NCBI GenBank assembly: GCA_964445695.1
Contig: CAYULF010000006.1
Location: 186,001 to 250,000, forward strand
Direction of reading: 5' to 3'
DNA length: 64,000 bases
Source of the DNA: JAUIKM01 sp964445695
GTDB taxonomy: Bacteria > Bacteroidota > Ignavibacteria > Kapaibacteriales > UBA7675
Part shown: positions 35,855 to 45,879 of the stretch, one piece after another
Numbering within the stretch: position 1 is the stretch's first letter
Layout: the number at the start of each line of letters is the position of its first letter
Translations under genes and position numbers: made by a program
Notes under the pieces: model-generated
Told to the model about the DNA's origin: nothing
What the model saw: the letters and a program-made list of their open reading frames with translations, nothing else
Database searches by the model: none

Positions 35855-38722
35855 TCATCGCAGCAGGCGGTGATCGGAAGGACCACGCCAAACCAGGCGC
35901 ACGGCATCCAGCCGCACCCTGGCGTTCTGCAGGTGCTTTTCGAGTTTTGCATGCTGCTCGCGGAGCAGCTCTATTTCGCGCTCCTGCACGATATTGTTCA
36001 ATGCGCGCAGGCTTTCCAGGCGATCGATTTCAACCGTCATCATGTCGTTCATCTGGGCAATCGCAATTTCGATGATCGGTTCCGAATGCTCCTCAGCGGT
36101 CTTGCGTGCCGCGGCAAACATTTTGGGGATGAGCATCTGGGAAATGTGCGCCGTGTTTAACAGCCTGAAGGCCGGTCCATCAGTCAGGTGAATCAGGAAC
36201 TCCTTGACTTCCATTTCAAATGTGATGTCCTCTTCCTGCTGGTTGATGACAACACGCACCGGCGTCGGCGGTAAAAAGCGGTCGATATCGATCTCGGCCG
36301 GAGCCACGCATTCCAGCATGTAGATCGCTTCAATCATGATCATGCGTGCATTGCGGTCGCGCCAGAGCGTAAACGAAGAGTTGCCGTATTCCGAGCTTAA
36401 CATCAGCTCCAGCACCGCGTTGACAAAGGGGTGATCGTAGCTGAAAAAGGTCTCGTCCTCGCGCGCCATCGCCCGCGCCCGGTTAAAGGTCACGGCCATG
36501 CCGTCTTCGGGAATCGGCGGAAATGCGTCGGTTAACAAGGAGCCAGGTTTCAGCGTGTAGGTGCGGTCGGCAATTTCATCGGTCGAAACGCCAAAGAACT
36601 CCAGCACGCGCATAAAATGGCGCTCAAAATCCGTATCCGCATCGGCCGCTTCAATCTCCGTCTTAACAAAATCGGCCTCGGCCTGATTAAAGGAGTTGCG
36701 CTCCAGCAGGCGATCGCGACCTTGCTCCAGTTGTGCACTGACTTCATCGCTGAAGGCACGAACATCCTTGAGCACGCTTTCCAATTGTTTATCGGCCGTT
36801 TTGAGACCGCGCGCTTTGGCGTCCGCCGCTTTCCACAATTCCGGACTGAATTTTTCAGCGATGCGCGCCCCGCCCGGCAGACTGCGCTGCAAAGCGTTAA
36901 GTCCCTCGTGATACCAGCGCGTAAGCACTTCCGATGCCGTGTGTTTAATCGAGAGTGCAATCACGCTGATGTCCGTCGTGCGGCCGATGCGGTCCAGGCG
37001 GCCGATGCGCTGCTCCAGCAGCTCGGGGTCTCCCGGCAGATCAAACAGGATCAGGTCGTCGGCAAACTGGAAATTGCGCCCCTCGCTGCCGATTTCCGAA
37101 CAAATCAACAGTTGTGCACCGTCCTTTTCGGCAAACCATGCGGCGTTGCGGTCGCGCTGCACCAGAGGTAAATCTTCGTGAAAGAGCGCCGTTTTGGCCG
37201 TAATCGCCGTGCGCAGATTCTCCTGCAACGCCAGCACTTTTTGGATATTGCGGCAGATGACGAGCGCTTTACCTTTGCGATGCGACTTGATGTAATCGAC
37301 CAGCCATGTCAGGCGCGGATCGCCTTCAAACGTGTCGATTTCCACCTCGTCGGCGCCGGGCGCATCCGCCATAAATTCTTTGTTGATGCGCGCCAGTACG
37401 GCTTTGTCGTCTGTCTCCAGTTCAACAATGGTCGCCGTGCGCTGCGGGAATCCCTTCATGGCGGCGCGTGTGTTGCGGAACATCACGCGGCCGACGCCGT
37501 GCAGGTCGAGCAGGCGATCGATCAGATTCTCGCGACCTTCCTCGTCGATACTACCATCGGACAACGCCGCAACCATTTCGGACGGCAGCGATCCCTCGTC
37601 CGCCAATTTTTTGAGTTGTTTAAGTTTGGCCGCGGCCGGTTTTTTACCGGTGTCGATGGCATCGACCAGATCGGCAATTTCACCGTAGTGCTCGGTTTCG
37701 GCGCGGTATTTGTCCAGGTCCGTGTATCGATCCGGATCGAGCAGGCGCAGGCGTGCAAAGTGGCTTTCCGGACCGAGCTGCTCCGGCGTGGCTGTAAGCA
37801 GCAACAGACCGTTCGTCTGCGATGCCAGCGATTCCACCAATTTGTACGACGGCCCGGCTTCCTGCGGCGTCCACTGGAGATGGTGCGCTTCGTCGACAAC
37901 CAGCACGTCCCACTCCGCGGTGCGAATCAGCTCGGCTGTTTTTTCGTCGCCGGAGGCGTAGTCGTGCGAGGCGATAATCAGCTGATCGTCCAGAAAGGGA
38001 TTGTCGTCCGGATGCAGTTCGAGTTTTTCGTCGACGCGCTCGGCGTCGTAGTGGTGGAACCAGACGTGAAAGCGGCGGTACATTTCCACGATCCACTGGT
38101 TGACGAGCGGCTCGGGTACGAGGATAAGCACTCGGCCGGCGCGCCCGCTGATCATCAGACGATGCAGAATCAGACAGGCTTCAATCGTTTTACCCAAACC
38201 GACTTCGTCGGCCAGCAGCACGCGCGGGAGTGCGCGGCGCGCCACGTCGGCGGCAATCGAAAGCTGGTGAGGAATCAGGTCGATGCGCCCGCCGATAAAC
38301 CCGCGCACGGGTGAGCGGCGAATCGAGTTGAGGTACTGTCCGCTTTTGCGGCGCAACTCAAACACCTGTGAATAGTCGCCCTGAGCCGCCAGCAGGCGGT
38401 CTTCGGGCTGGTCGAAACTGATCGCGTCGTTCAGATCGGTTTCGATGATTTCACCGATCTCGCCCTTGTAGACCAGCAGACCGTCATCGTTTTCCTTGAC
38501 CGACTTGATGATAAATTTGTCGCCCGAAGGACCGGGCACTTCGTCGCCTTTTTTATAGCGCACGCGTTTGAGCGGCGCAGAGGCGGCGGCGTACTGCCGC
38601 GTGGCGCCGGAGGCCGGAAAATGAATTTTTACTGTGCGGTTGTCGACTTCCAGGACTTTGCCGAGACCCAGCTCGGGCTCCATTTCACTTACCCAACGCT
38701 GTCCAATGATAAAATCTGCCAT
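35855..38722 (-). CDS. rapA: RNA polymerase-associated SNF2 ATPase RapA
   Basis: 955 residues, close to the 968 of E. coli RapA. N-terminal Tudor-like beta domains (IGQRWVSEMEPELGLGKVLEVDNRTVKIHFP) precede a SWI2/SNF2 ATPase: IPHQLSIAADVARRALPRVLLADEVGLGKTIEACLI (Walker A), VVDEAHH (Walker B, DEAHH) and LLLTATPEQLG, followed by the second RecA domain with CSEIGSEGRNFQFADDLILFDLP and QRIGRLDRIGR. The helical C-terminal region is present. RapA uses ATP to recycle RNA polymerase stalled after transcription or on salt-tight complexes. It is a single gene, 101 bp from the acetyltransferase gene, and is read in the same direction. Confidence 0.95.
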   Translation of the reverse strand: MADFIIGQRWVSEMEPELGLGKVLEVDNRTVKIHFPASGATRQYAAASAPLKRVRYKKGDEVPGPSGDKFIIKSVKENDDGLLVYKGEIGEIIETDLNDAISFDQPEDRLLAAQGDYSQVFELRRKSGQYLNSIRRSPVRGFIGGRIDLIPHQLSIAADVARRALPRVLLADEVGLGKTIEACLILHRLMISGRAGRVLILVPEPLVNQWIVEMYRRFHVWFHHYDAERVDEKLELHPDDNPFLDDQLIIASHDYASGDEKTAELIRTAEWDVLVVDEAHHLQWTPQEAGPSYKLVESLASQTNGLLLLTATPEQLGPESHFARLRLLDPDRYTDLDKYRAETEHYGEIADLVDAIDTGKKPAAAKLKQLKKLADEGSLPSEMVAALSDGSIDEEGRENLIDRLLDLHGVGRVMFRNTRAAMKGFPQRTATIVELETDDKAVLARINKEFMADAPGADEVEIDTFEGDPRLTWLVDYIKSHRKGKALVICRNIQKVLALQENLRTAITAKTALFHEDLPLVQRDRNAAWFAEKDGAQLLICSEIGSEGRNFQFADDLILFDLPGDPELLEQRIGRLDRIGRTTDISVIALSIKHTASEVLTRWYHEGLNALQRSLPGGARIAEKFSPELWKAADAKARGLKTADKQLESVLKDVRAFSDEVSAQLEQGRDRLLERNSFNQAEADFVKTEIEAADADTDFERHFMRVLEFFGVSTDEIADRTYTLKPGSLLTDAFPPIPEDGMAVTFNRARAMAREDETFFSYDHPFVNAVLELMLSSEYGNSSFTLWRDRNARMIMIEAIYMLECVAPAEIDIDRFLPPTPVRVVINQQEEDITFEMEVKEFLIHLTDGPAFRLLNTAHISQMLIPKMFAAARKTAEEHSEPIIEIAIAQMNDMMTVEIDRLESLRALNNIVQEREIELLREQHAKLEKHLQNARVRLDAVRLVWRGPSDHRLLR

Positions 38723-38898
38723 GTCTTCCTATTTCCGTCATCGCTTGAGCGGCGCGCGCATAAACCGTTCTGCCGGCGCTGCCGGGCTGCGCGACGCCTA
38801 TGTCCAAAATCGAGGATCAATTTACGAAATTTCGTCCGCACGGGCGGGACGCGCGGCAGGTAAAAACCGCGGGTCGACACATCCCGGCGCTTCCGCCG

Positions 38899-40464
38899 TC
38901 AGGGATTCAGAGCGGAATCCTGCAGCTCGCGTTTGTCAATGGTCCAGGCCGCCAGCAGCGCGGCTACGACGGCCAGCACGGCGCTCCAGAGCATGACGTC
39001 GGCACAGACCTCCGCAAATCCACTGCGCAGCATATGCGCCGCGGCGGCTTGCTGGTCGACCGGAATGCCCGCCGGCACGCGCGCATCACCCATCTGTGCG
39101 GCCGCATCCAACATGGCGGCGCGGTGTGAAGCGGGAAAGGACGTCGCCTCAAATTGCTCCTCCAGATGCGCGCCGAATTGCAGGATGGCCGCAGCGCCGA
39201 CGATGGCCATGGCCAGCACCGCAGCCGCGCGGGACACGGCGTTGTTGATGCCGGAAGCGGTTCCGGCCGACGACTCGGCTACGGATCCCATCGCCGCGGT
39301 TGTGAGCGGCGCGACGGTGAGTCCCATTCCCAGTCCCATAAACCCGAGCCCCGGAAAAAAGTTTGCCCAGTAGTCCGCAAAACCGTCCGTCAGGCCGACC
39401 CGGCTCGTCAGATACATGCCGACAGCTACCAGCAGCGGGCCCGTCACCAGCAGCAGACGCGGCCCCAGTTTGTCGGCCAGCGATCCGGCCCAGCGCGAGA
39501 GTACCACGATTGCAATCGCAAAGGGAAAAAAGGCCAGGCCCGCCTGCGTCTGACTGTAGCCCTGCGCCTGCACAAAATTGAGCGACATAAAAAACGTTGC
39601 GACGGAGATCGCCCCGTAAAGCATCAACGTCAAGAGGTTCGCGCCGCTGAACGTTCGCACGCGGAACAGATGCAGCGGCATCATCGGCCTGCGAGCCTTC
39701 GCCTGCCAGACGACGAAAAGTATCAGAGCCAGCGCGCCGGCGAACATTGTTCCGATCACCAGCGGATGTGTAAATCCGCGCGCGGGCATGTCGATAAATC
39801 CGTACGTTATTCCTCCGAGGCCGATTACGGCCAGCGACGCCCCGACCCAGTCGACGCGGCGGTCGCGCGGATAATCCTGGCGCTCCGTCACTCTGGTCTG
39901 CAGGGCAAACAAGGCCAGCGCTCCCATCGGAATGTTCAGGAAGAAAATCAGCCGCCACTGCCCCAGATCCGCCAGGTAGCCGCCCAGCAGCGGGCCGATC
40001 ATCGTCACCAGCGCAGCAACGCCCGACCACGTTCCGATAGCCCGACCGCGCGTGCGCGACGGAAATACGGCCGCGATCATCGCCAGGCTGCCAGGAATCA
40101 TTATTGCACCGCCGATTCCCTGCACCGCCCGCCCGGCAATCAGCAGCGAGGTTGTCGGCGCGAATCCACAAAAAAGCGAAGCAACCACAAACAATGTGAT
40201 TCCAACGCTGAACACACGACGACGACCAAGAATATCGCCAACAGCTCCGCCTGGCAGAATCAGCGCCGCCAGCATCAGCAGGTAGGCGTTGACAAACCAG
40301 AGTATCTCCGATCCGCCGGCCTGCAGGTCGGACTGTATCGCCGGCATGGCCACATTGAGCGCGGTCCCGTCGATAAACGCCATCGCCGACGCCGTAATGC
40401 CGGCCACCATCACCCAGCGTTCACATCGCGTCTGTTCGGTAATTCCGGAATTGGAAGTTTGCAT
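38899..40464 (-). CDS. DHA2-type MFS multidrug exporter
   Basis: 521 residues with fourteen predicted membrane helices. FIDGTALNVAMPAIQSDL (motif D1-like), then GDILGRRRVFSVGITLFVVASLFCG (loop 2-3 motif A) and motif C-like GPLLGGYLADLGQWRLIFFLNIPMG mark the EmrB/QacA drug:proton antiporter branch. These pumps export lipophilic cations and drugs by proton exchange. No membrane-fusion (EmrA-like) partner or regulator is adjacent. The start codon faces the 695-bp gap that contains element copy B. Confidence 0.92.
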   Translation of the reverse strand: MQTSNSGITEQTRCERWVMVAGITASAMAFIDGTALNVAMPAIQSDLQAGGSEILWFVNAYLLMLAALILPGGAVGDILGRRRVFSVGITLFVVASLFCGFAPTTSLLIAGRAVQGIGGAIMIPGSLAMIAAVFPSRTRGRAIGTWSGVAALVTMIGPLLGGYLADLGQWRLIFFLNIPMGALALFALQTRVTERQDYPRDRRVDWVGASLAVIGLGGITYGFIDMPARGFTHPLVIGTMFAGALALILFVVWQAKARRPMMPLHLFRVRTFSGANLLTLMLYGAISVATFFMSLNFVQAQGYSQTQAGLAFFPFAIAIVVLSRWAGSLADKLGPRLLLVTGPLLVAVGMYLTSRVGLTDGFADYWANFFPGLGFMGLGMGLTVAPLTTAAMGSVAESSAGTASGINNAVSRAAAVLAMAIVGAAAILQFGAHLEEQFEATSFPASHRAAMLDAAAQMGDARVPAGIPVDQQAAAAHMLRSGFAEVCADVMLWSAVLAVVAALLAAWTIDKRELQDSALNP

Positions 40465-40779
40465 GCGGCTCCTGGTTTGGCGTGGTTTCGGCTCAATTTA
40501 CGCCAATTACCCCATCTGAGCGAATGGAATTTCCCTGAACTTCTGAGCGCTTCGCCCCTCGTCCGCGGGGCTTGCTTTTTGCTTTTGTTTGTCAGCGAGA
40601 CCAGCGTGTTAAACATTCGGGCATGGCACAGCTCTCAGTAGCGACAACCTGGATTTGTACTGTCATACGGTCGAACCGGAATGTTGAAATGTCAGACGCA
40701 AACCAACGGGATGTTAAATCGAAGTCACCGCGTTAAGTTCGGAGTCTGACAGTTAAACAACGGGCTGTGGAGCGCCACA

Positions 40780-41065
40780 CAAAAAAGGGTCCCCCACCCC
40801 CGCCACCGCCTGTCCAGTTTTTCCGTGATTTTTTACTCCGCGAACATTCCTCTCCCGATCCGGGAATGTTCCAGATTTTTTTCGGCAGCTCCCACGTTAA
40901 GGGCTTTTGTGCCGCCGGGAAGGCATGGCGCGGTCGATACTCCGGAGGTTTCGACAGGAGCAAAATGAGGCGCGCGCAACACGCTCACAAGTGGAAATGA
41001 TTAAACGGGCAATTTTCGTGCTTAAACGGACCACAAAACGTAGTTAAACGCACACAGACAGCCGA
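40780..41065 (+). repeat. Dispersed intergenic element, copy B
   Basis: C-rich block at 40791-40807 ending CGCCACC, variable centre with an inverted repeat (GAACATTCC at 40842 and GGAATGTTC at 40863), then CTCCGGAGGTTTCGACA (40940-40956) identical to copy A, GCTCACAAG (40983), and three direct repeats starting at 41001, 41022 and 41044 with the form TTAAACGGGC. The only other things in the 40465-41159 gap are a few GTTAAAC heptamers (40608, 40752) and the terminator at 41094. A weak minus-strand frame through the element is not supported as a gene. Confidence 0.75.
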
Positions 41066-41093
41066 ACCAAGCAACAGCGTCGGCCATCAAAGA

Positions 41094-41128
41094 CACAAAA
41101 AAACCGCCGGAACAGCAGCTCCGGCGGT
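41094..41128 (-). terminator. Rho-independent terminator of the Tricorn-like protease gene
   Basis: On the minus strand ACCGCCGGA (41128-41120) pairs with TCCGGCGGT (41111-41103) over an 8-nt loop and is followed by a run of seven T residues. It lies 31 nt after the protease stop codon. Confidence 0.9.
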
Positions 41129-41159
41129 CGTGGTACTCGCATTTGTTCGCGAGAAATTC

Positions 41160-44100
41160 TTACTTGTCACTCTCCAGAATACCCATGCCGCTGCGATCCG
41201 GATATGCCGGCGGCGGCGTGAGCGTCGAGGGATTGCTGCGCAGTTCAATCAACAGGTGATCAATGGCCGCGTCCAGCTGCGGATCGCCGCCGTTGACCAT
41301 TTTGGCCGGATCGTCGACAACTTTGATGTCGGGATCGACGCCGTGACCTTCGACGCCCCAGGTGCCGTCGGTTTCGTAAAAACCGAAGGTCGGCACGGTG
41401 ACGGCGGCGCCGTCGATCAGCTGCGGATTACCGCTGATACCGACCAGACCGCCCCAGGTGCGCATACCGATCAGCTTCCCGAGACCGGCCTGGCGGAACA
41501 TGTACGGGAATGCATCGCCGCCCGAACCGGCCGAACCGTTGATCAGCATGGCTTTCGGCCCGGAATTGGCATCCGGCGGCGTAATGCCCTGTCCCTGGTG
41601 ACGCGTGGCCCAGTAGCCGCGGATCGGTCTGTTCAACAGCTCGATAAATCGATCCGGAATCTGTCCTCCGCCGTTCCAGCGGTCGTCGATCAGCAGGGCG
41701 GGTTTGCCCCACTGCGCTACGTACTGACGGATCAGCTCATTCTGGCCGTTGACGCCGGTATCCGGCACGTAGATGTACGCTATCTTGCCGTTGCTCTTTT
41801 CTTCGACGTGACGGCGATTCGATTCGACCCAATCGCGGTAGCGCAGCCCGATTTCCGAGTTGAGCAGTTTAACAATCACTGTCCTGGCGTCTTTGTCGAT
41901 CGTCGGTTTGTCCGATACGGTCAGTTCCACCGTAGCGCCGCCCATGCCCTGGAACGCCGCCCAGGGATCCATGCCGACATTTATCGGCGTATTGTTAACT
42001 GCAAGGACGTAGTCGCCCTCGCCGATCTCGCCGTCGGCGTGCTGCAGCGGATTGCGCGCATCGGTTTCCCATTCAGCGCCCTGGAAGACGTGTTTAATGC
42101 GGTAGGCGCCATTGTGCAGTTCCCAATCGACGCCGAGCATGCCGACGCTGAGGCTGGGGGCCTGATCGGGACTGCTGCCGGCATAATAGGTGTGGCCAAC
42201 GTTGAGTTCGGACATCAATTCGGAAATCACATATGAAAGGTCATCGCGCGAGCGAACGTCCGGCAGCATGCCGGCATAAAGATCGCGCATGCCCGGCCAG
42301 TTGACCTTGTGCATGCCCGGATCGTAAAAGTAGTCGCGGTACAAACGCCATGCTTCGTGATAGATCTGACGCCATTCTGCCTGCGGACGGATTGTCATGT
42401 TCATGCCGCTGGTCGACACAGCATCACCCGTCTGGGCGGCAGCCGTGTTGATAATGCTCATGCCGCCGGCAGACGTTACCAGAGCTTTTTTTCCGTCTGC
42501 GCTGAAACTCACACCGAACACGCCCGCCTTAACGGATTTTTCTTCCGGCTTGTCATCGAACGGATTGACGATCATCAGGGAAGGTCCGCTGGAATTGTCG
42601 GAGCCGCCGCGCAGATACAGCAGTTCGCCTTTGTCATTTACCGACAGAGCATAGAACAGACCCCGGTCGACCGGAACCAGAACGGCACGTTGTTCAAAGC
42701 CGTCCAGATCGATCTGCAGATCGTCGTCCTTGTCTGATTTGTCGTCCTCCTTGTCCTCACTTTTGTCTTCGTCTTTTTTGTCGCCCGCGTCATCTTCTTT
42801 GACTTCCTCGCGGTCGAATTTCGGCTCGAGCGGTGACTTGCCGTCTTTTTGGAGGGGCACAACCACCAGAACATCGGTTGAATTGTAGACAAAGTTGTTG
42901 CCGTAATCCGCGTAGCTGGGAGAGCTGAACTCGCGCTGCGTGGCGAAGTACAGGTACTCGCCCTTGCGATCAAAGGTCGGCCAGGAGTCGCCGTACAGCC
43001 CGGCTGTCACCTGGTGGGATTTTTTGGTTTTGCTGTCGTACAGCACCACCGCCGTACCGGAGCGATGCAGATCGCGAATGTAAGCCAGCCACTGAGAGTT
43101 GTGCGACCAGCTGACGCGACCGGAGCTGCGCAGATTATTCTCAACGAGGACGGCCGGTGCGCCTGCCGCGTCCACCAGATAAATCTCGTCCGCTTCGGTA
43201 GTTACAGCGATTTTTTTGCTGTCGGGCGACCAATACAGACCGTTGACAAAACCAAATCGCTTGTCGCTGATGCGTTTTTCCTCGCCGCCGCGCGCGGGAC
43301 GAATGTAAATGTCGTAGCTGTCGCCGCGCAGATCCGAGGCGTAGGCAATCGAAGCGCCGTCCGGGCTCCAGACAGCGGAACGCTCGGCCACCGAGTCGCT
43401 GCGCGTCAGATTGACCGGTGAGCCATGCTGTGCGGGCAGCACCCACACGTCGCCGCGGCCGCTCACGACCACCTGTTTGCCGGTTGGCGAGATGTCGCGG
43501 GAAATCATATTCTTCGAGGCGTCGACCGTCTGCGTGCGCAATTGCGGACGCACGCCGGGTATGGATACATCGACCGTGCGAATCTGCTCGCTTCCAAGAT
43601 CGAGCACCTGCAATTCAGGACCGTACTGGAAGACAATTTCGCCCTTTCCGTCGGGACCGGGACCGATCGACGGCCACTTGACGTCGAATTCGGTAAAGTT
43701 CGTCACCTGAACGTGGTTGCCCTGCGCCGGGTCAACTTTCCAGATGTTAAGCCGCGCTCCGGCGCCGCGATCGGACAGGTAATAAATCATGCCGCCGTGC
43801 CACATCGGGCGCGTGTCCGTGCCTTCCCATTCAGTGAGTTGGCGCGAAGAATTGTTCCTGAGGTTAAACAACCAGATGTCCGAAGCCAGACCGCCGCGGT
43901 ATCGTTTCCAGGTGCGTTGGTCGCGATTGGTCGGCGTGTAAGCCAGCCACTCGCCGTCCGGGCTGATCACTGCGGCATCGCCATAGGGCACCGGCAGCTT
44001 CACCGGCAGCCCGCCGTTCACGCTGACGCGGAACAGCTGACTCGTGCGCGGATGCTCGCCAAGCCCAAAGATGTTGAACAACAGCTCGCGGCCGTCCGGC

Positions 44101-44489
44101 GACCAGGACGTGAGATTTTCAGAGTGAGGGTGATGAGTGACGCGGAACGGCAGGCCGCCGTCCACGCTGACAGTATACAGGTCGTTGTTGCCGTCGTAGT
44201 TGCCTCCGAATGCTATCGTCCGACCGTCGGGCGAAAACATCGGAAAACGCTCCATGCCCGCCGGACTGGCCAGCAGGCGGGCCGTTCCGCCCATGCGGTC
44301 AACAAGCCACAGGTCATTGGCATACATAAAAACGATGTTCTGTGCACTGATGGCCGGAAAGCGCATCATGCCGCCATGCGGACTATAGCTGTCCTGTGCG
44401 ACTCCCGCAGACGGAGTGGATGTGAACACAAAAGCAAGAAACAACAACAAAGACAAAAAGGAACGTGAAGAAGGTAAAGTGCGGTACAC
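41160..44489 (-). CDS. Tricorn-like S41 peptidase, exported
   Basis: 1109 residues. Signal peptide at residues 1-31 (LPSSRSFLSLLLFLAFVFTSTPSAGVAQ). Two beta-propeller regions follow, with WSPDG/FSPDG repeats (FPMFSPDGRTIAFGGNYDG, LTSWSPDGRELLFNI, SAVWSPDGASIAYAS). A very acidic, Lys-rich linker of about 50 residues (nt 42725-42815) and a PDZ-like part precede the S41 protease core. Probable nucleophile Ser989 lies in SAGSGGDAFPYMFRQ, preceded by ALLIDDRWNGGGQIPDRF. Tricorn-type proteases degrade peptides released by other proteases; bacterial exported members act in the periplasm or on the surface. It is followed by a strong terminator, so it is probably monocistronic. Confidence 0.93.
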   Translation of the reverse strand: MYRTLPSSRSFLSLLLFLAFVFTSTPSAGVAQDSYSPHGGMMRFPAISAQNIVFMYANDLWLVDRMGGTARLLASPAGMERFPMFSPDGRTIAFGGNYDGNNDLYTVSVDGGLPFRVTHHPHSENLTSWSPDGRELLFNIFGLGEHPRTSQLFRVSVNGGLPVKLPVPYGDAAVISPDGEWLAYTPTNRDQRTWKRYRGGLASDIWLFNLRNNSSRQLTEWEGTDTRPMWHGGMIYYLSDRGAGARLNIWKVDPAQGNHVQVTNFTEFDVKWPSIGPGPDGKGEIVFQYGPELQVLDLGSEQIRTVDVSIPGVRPQLRTQTVDASKNMISRDISPTGKQVVVSGRGDVWVLPAQHGSPVNLTRSDSVAERSAVWSPDGASIAYASDLRGDSYDIYIRPARGGEEKRISDKRFGFVNGLYWSPDSKKIAVTTEADEIYLVDAAGAPAVLVENNLRSSGRVSWSHNSQWLAYIRDLHRSGTAVVLYDSKTKKSHQVTAGLYGDSWPTFDRKGEYLYFATQREFSSPSYADYGNNFVYNSTDVLVVVPLQKDGKSPLEPKFDREEVKEDDAGDKKDEDKSEDKEDDKSDKDDDLQIDLDGFEQRAVLVPVDRGLFYALSVNDKGELLYLRGGSDNSSGPSLMIVNPFDDKPEEKSVKAGVFGVSFSADGKKALVTSAGGMSIINTAAAQTGDAVSTSGMNMTIRPQAEWRQIYHEAWRLYRDYFYDPGMHKVNWPGMRDLYAGMLPDVRSRDDLSYVISELMSELNVGHTYYAGSSPDQAPSLSVGMLGVDWELHNGAYRIKHVFQGAEWETDARNPLQHADGEIGEGDYVLAVNNTPINVGMDPWAAFQGMGGATVELTVSDKPTIDKDARTVIVKLLNSEIGLRYRDWVESNRRHVEEKSNGKIAYIYVPDTGVNGQNELIRQYVAQWGKPALLIDDRWNGGGQIPDRFIELLNRPIRGYWATRHQGQGITPPDANSGPKAMLINGSAGSGGDAFPYMFRQAGLGKLIGMRTWGGLVGISGNPQLIDGAAVTVPTFGFYETDGTWGVEGHGVDPDIKVVDDPAKMVNGGDPQLDAAIDHLLIELRSNPSTLTPPPAYPDRSGMGILESDK

Positions 44490-44615
44490 GCGCCGGACTC
44501 CTTGGACTGATCAAACAATCTGTGAATTGGGTCTGGGTACAGAACAGTGATGCTACACCCGACCTGGCAAGACGTTCAGCAGGCTTGGTCCCCTCACATC
44601 CACGATGGGCCTGAG

Positions 44616-44643
44616 AACAAAAAAGCCCCTACGCAAGGGGCTT
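44616..44643 (-). terminator. Strong rho-independent terminator of the phytase gene
   Basis: AAGCCCCT (44623-44630) pairs with AGGGGCTT (44636-44643) across ACGCA. On the minus strand the hairpin is followed by TTTTTTG. It lies 45 nt beyond the phytase stop. A short A run on the other side would also allow some termination from the opposite strand. Confidence 0.9.
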
Positions 44644-44688
44644 CAAAAAGATACAGACATGCGATTTCGCAGGGAAATGACGGTCGAC

Positions 44689-45822
44689 TTAACGCATTTT
44701 CAACTTGCCGCGGGCAATATCCTCCCAGGCGTAAATCTGGAATGTGCGATTGTCGGACATCGCAACAAAGATGCCGTGCGGGAATTGCGGTCCAAAGTTG
44801 ACGGAACTGCTCTCGGAGCCGTCGCTTTCATTGGTTGAAACGGGAATGACATCCAAAAGTGGGTGATCGTTCGGCTTGCCCGGCATTCCCTCACGTGGAA
44901 ACACGCGGAAAGTATTGGCCTGCTGGTCGGAAACCAGGATATATCCCGTGGCATCGTCCAGATTGTAAATCGAGATGCCTTCGTGATCTTCGGTAAACCC
45001 ATCCGTAGCGAAGAGCGCCAGTTCCTCGTCCCCCATCGCCGGATCCGCATGGTATTTGCGGACGCCGTGACCTTCGTCCGAATAGTACACGTAGCCCAGC
45101 TGGTCGTCAACTACTATCGCTTCAATTTCATTCTTGCCGCTGAACGTACCGAACGCGCGCACCTTGGTCGCCTGCAACTGTCCCTTGCCGTTGTCGTTGA
45201 GCGCATACTGCCAAAGATAAGAACCGCTCGGGCCTCCCTTGCGGCCGACGATGGCGAAGATCTGTCCATCAAGCGGGCGTTTGTAGAGAGCGATGCCCAT
45301 CGGCGCCTGCTCACTCTCACCGGCAAACACTTCGAATCCGCCGGAATCTATCGGCTTCATATCCGGCACACTGTAAATGCGAATCTTGTTTGTAAGGCGT
45401 TCGGTCAGTACGGCGATGTCGTGTGTTCTGTCGCCCAATTGGAATCCGTATTCCACATCAACATTGTTGGGCCGGCGCAGGTCGGGCACGCAGAGATCCA
45501 TCTGCAGTTTACCGCTCAGATCGTACACCAGCAGCGCGCCGATCGAATCCTTGTCGGTTCCCAGAATCAGACTCTTGGAGTGGTCCTCAGGGTGGACCCA
45601 GATCGCCGGGTCGTCCGTGTCGTAAAGCGATGTGTCCGTCACAACCCGCGGCTTGACCGGTTGTGTCTCATTGTGCGCGGCCTGTTCCGCGGCTTGCGCG
45701 GCAGAGTCTTTTTCAACGGCAGCCATGTCCGCCGGATCATCGACTTCTTCAACACGGCCGCTACAGGAGGCCAGGAACACACTTGCTGTTAACATCAACA
45801 GAAAGACAGACAAGGAACGCAT
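44689..45822 (-). CDS. Beta-propeller phytase, lipoprotein
   Basis: 377 residues. Lipobox LASC at residues 17-20, then an acidic linker of 30 residues. The catalytic body shows the phytase sequence set: TDDPAIWVHPEDHSKSLILGTDK, RRPNNVDVEYGF, GTFSGKNEIEAIVVDDQLGYVYYSDEGHGVRKY, and TEDHEGISIYN. The acidic residues that bind calcium in Bacillus-type 3-phytase are in these blocks (DDPAIW, NNVDV, EAIVVDD, DEGHG, DHEG). It would release phosphate from phytate at the cell surface. This is an unusual location for a phytase compared with the secreted Bacillus enzymes, but lipoprotein members occur in Bacteroidota. It stands divergent from a small frame and the acyltransferase gene. Confidence 0.9.
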   Translation of the reverse strand: MRSLSVFLLMLTASVFLASCSGRVEEVDDPADMAAVEKDSAAQAAEQAAHNETQPVKPRVVTDTSLYDTDDPAIWVHPEDHSKSLILGTDKDSIGALLVYDLSGKLQMDLCVPDLRRPNNVDVEYGFQLGDRTHDIAVLTERLTNKIRIYSVPDMKPIDSGGFEVFAGESEQAPMGIALYKRPLDGQIFAIVGRKGGPSGSYLWQYALNDNGKGQLQATKVRAFGTFSGKNEIEAIVVDDQLGYVYYSDEGHGVRKYHADPAMGDEELALFATDGFTEDHEGISIYNLDDATGYILVSDQQANTFRVFPREGMPGKPNDHPLLDVIPVSTNESDGSESSSVNFGPQFPHGIFVAMSDNRTFQIYAWEDIARGKLKMR

Positions 45823-45879
45823 AAAGCCCTCTCGGTGATTGAGATTAGCACAACAAATACATAGAGGAGAGAACCTGTA

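Noticed and set aside
37178..38314. Plus-strand frame of 378 residues opposite rapA
   Set aside because: RapA motifs on the minus strand are complete; this frame is low-complexity and without any domain.
39149..40641. Long frames opposite and within the MFS gene
   Set aside because: The fourteen-helix transporter explains the region; the others are Arg/Gln/His-rich shadows typical of GC-rich DNA.
40733..40963. Minus-strand frame through element copy B (Gly-rich, about 76 residues) as a small protein
   Set aside because: Its Gly run simply reads the C-rich block backwards; copy C is too diverged to keep it and no ribosome site is present.
42309..44468. Plus-strand frames over the Tricorn-like protease
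   Set aside because: Antisense shadows of a well-supported protease.
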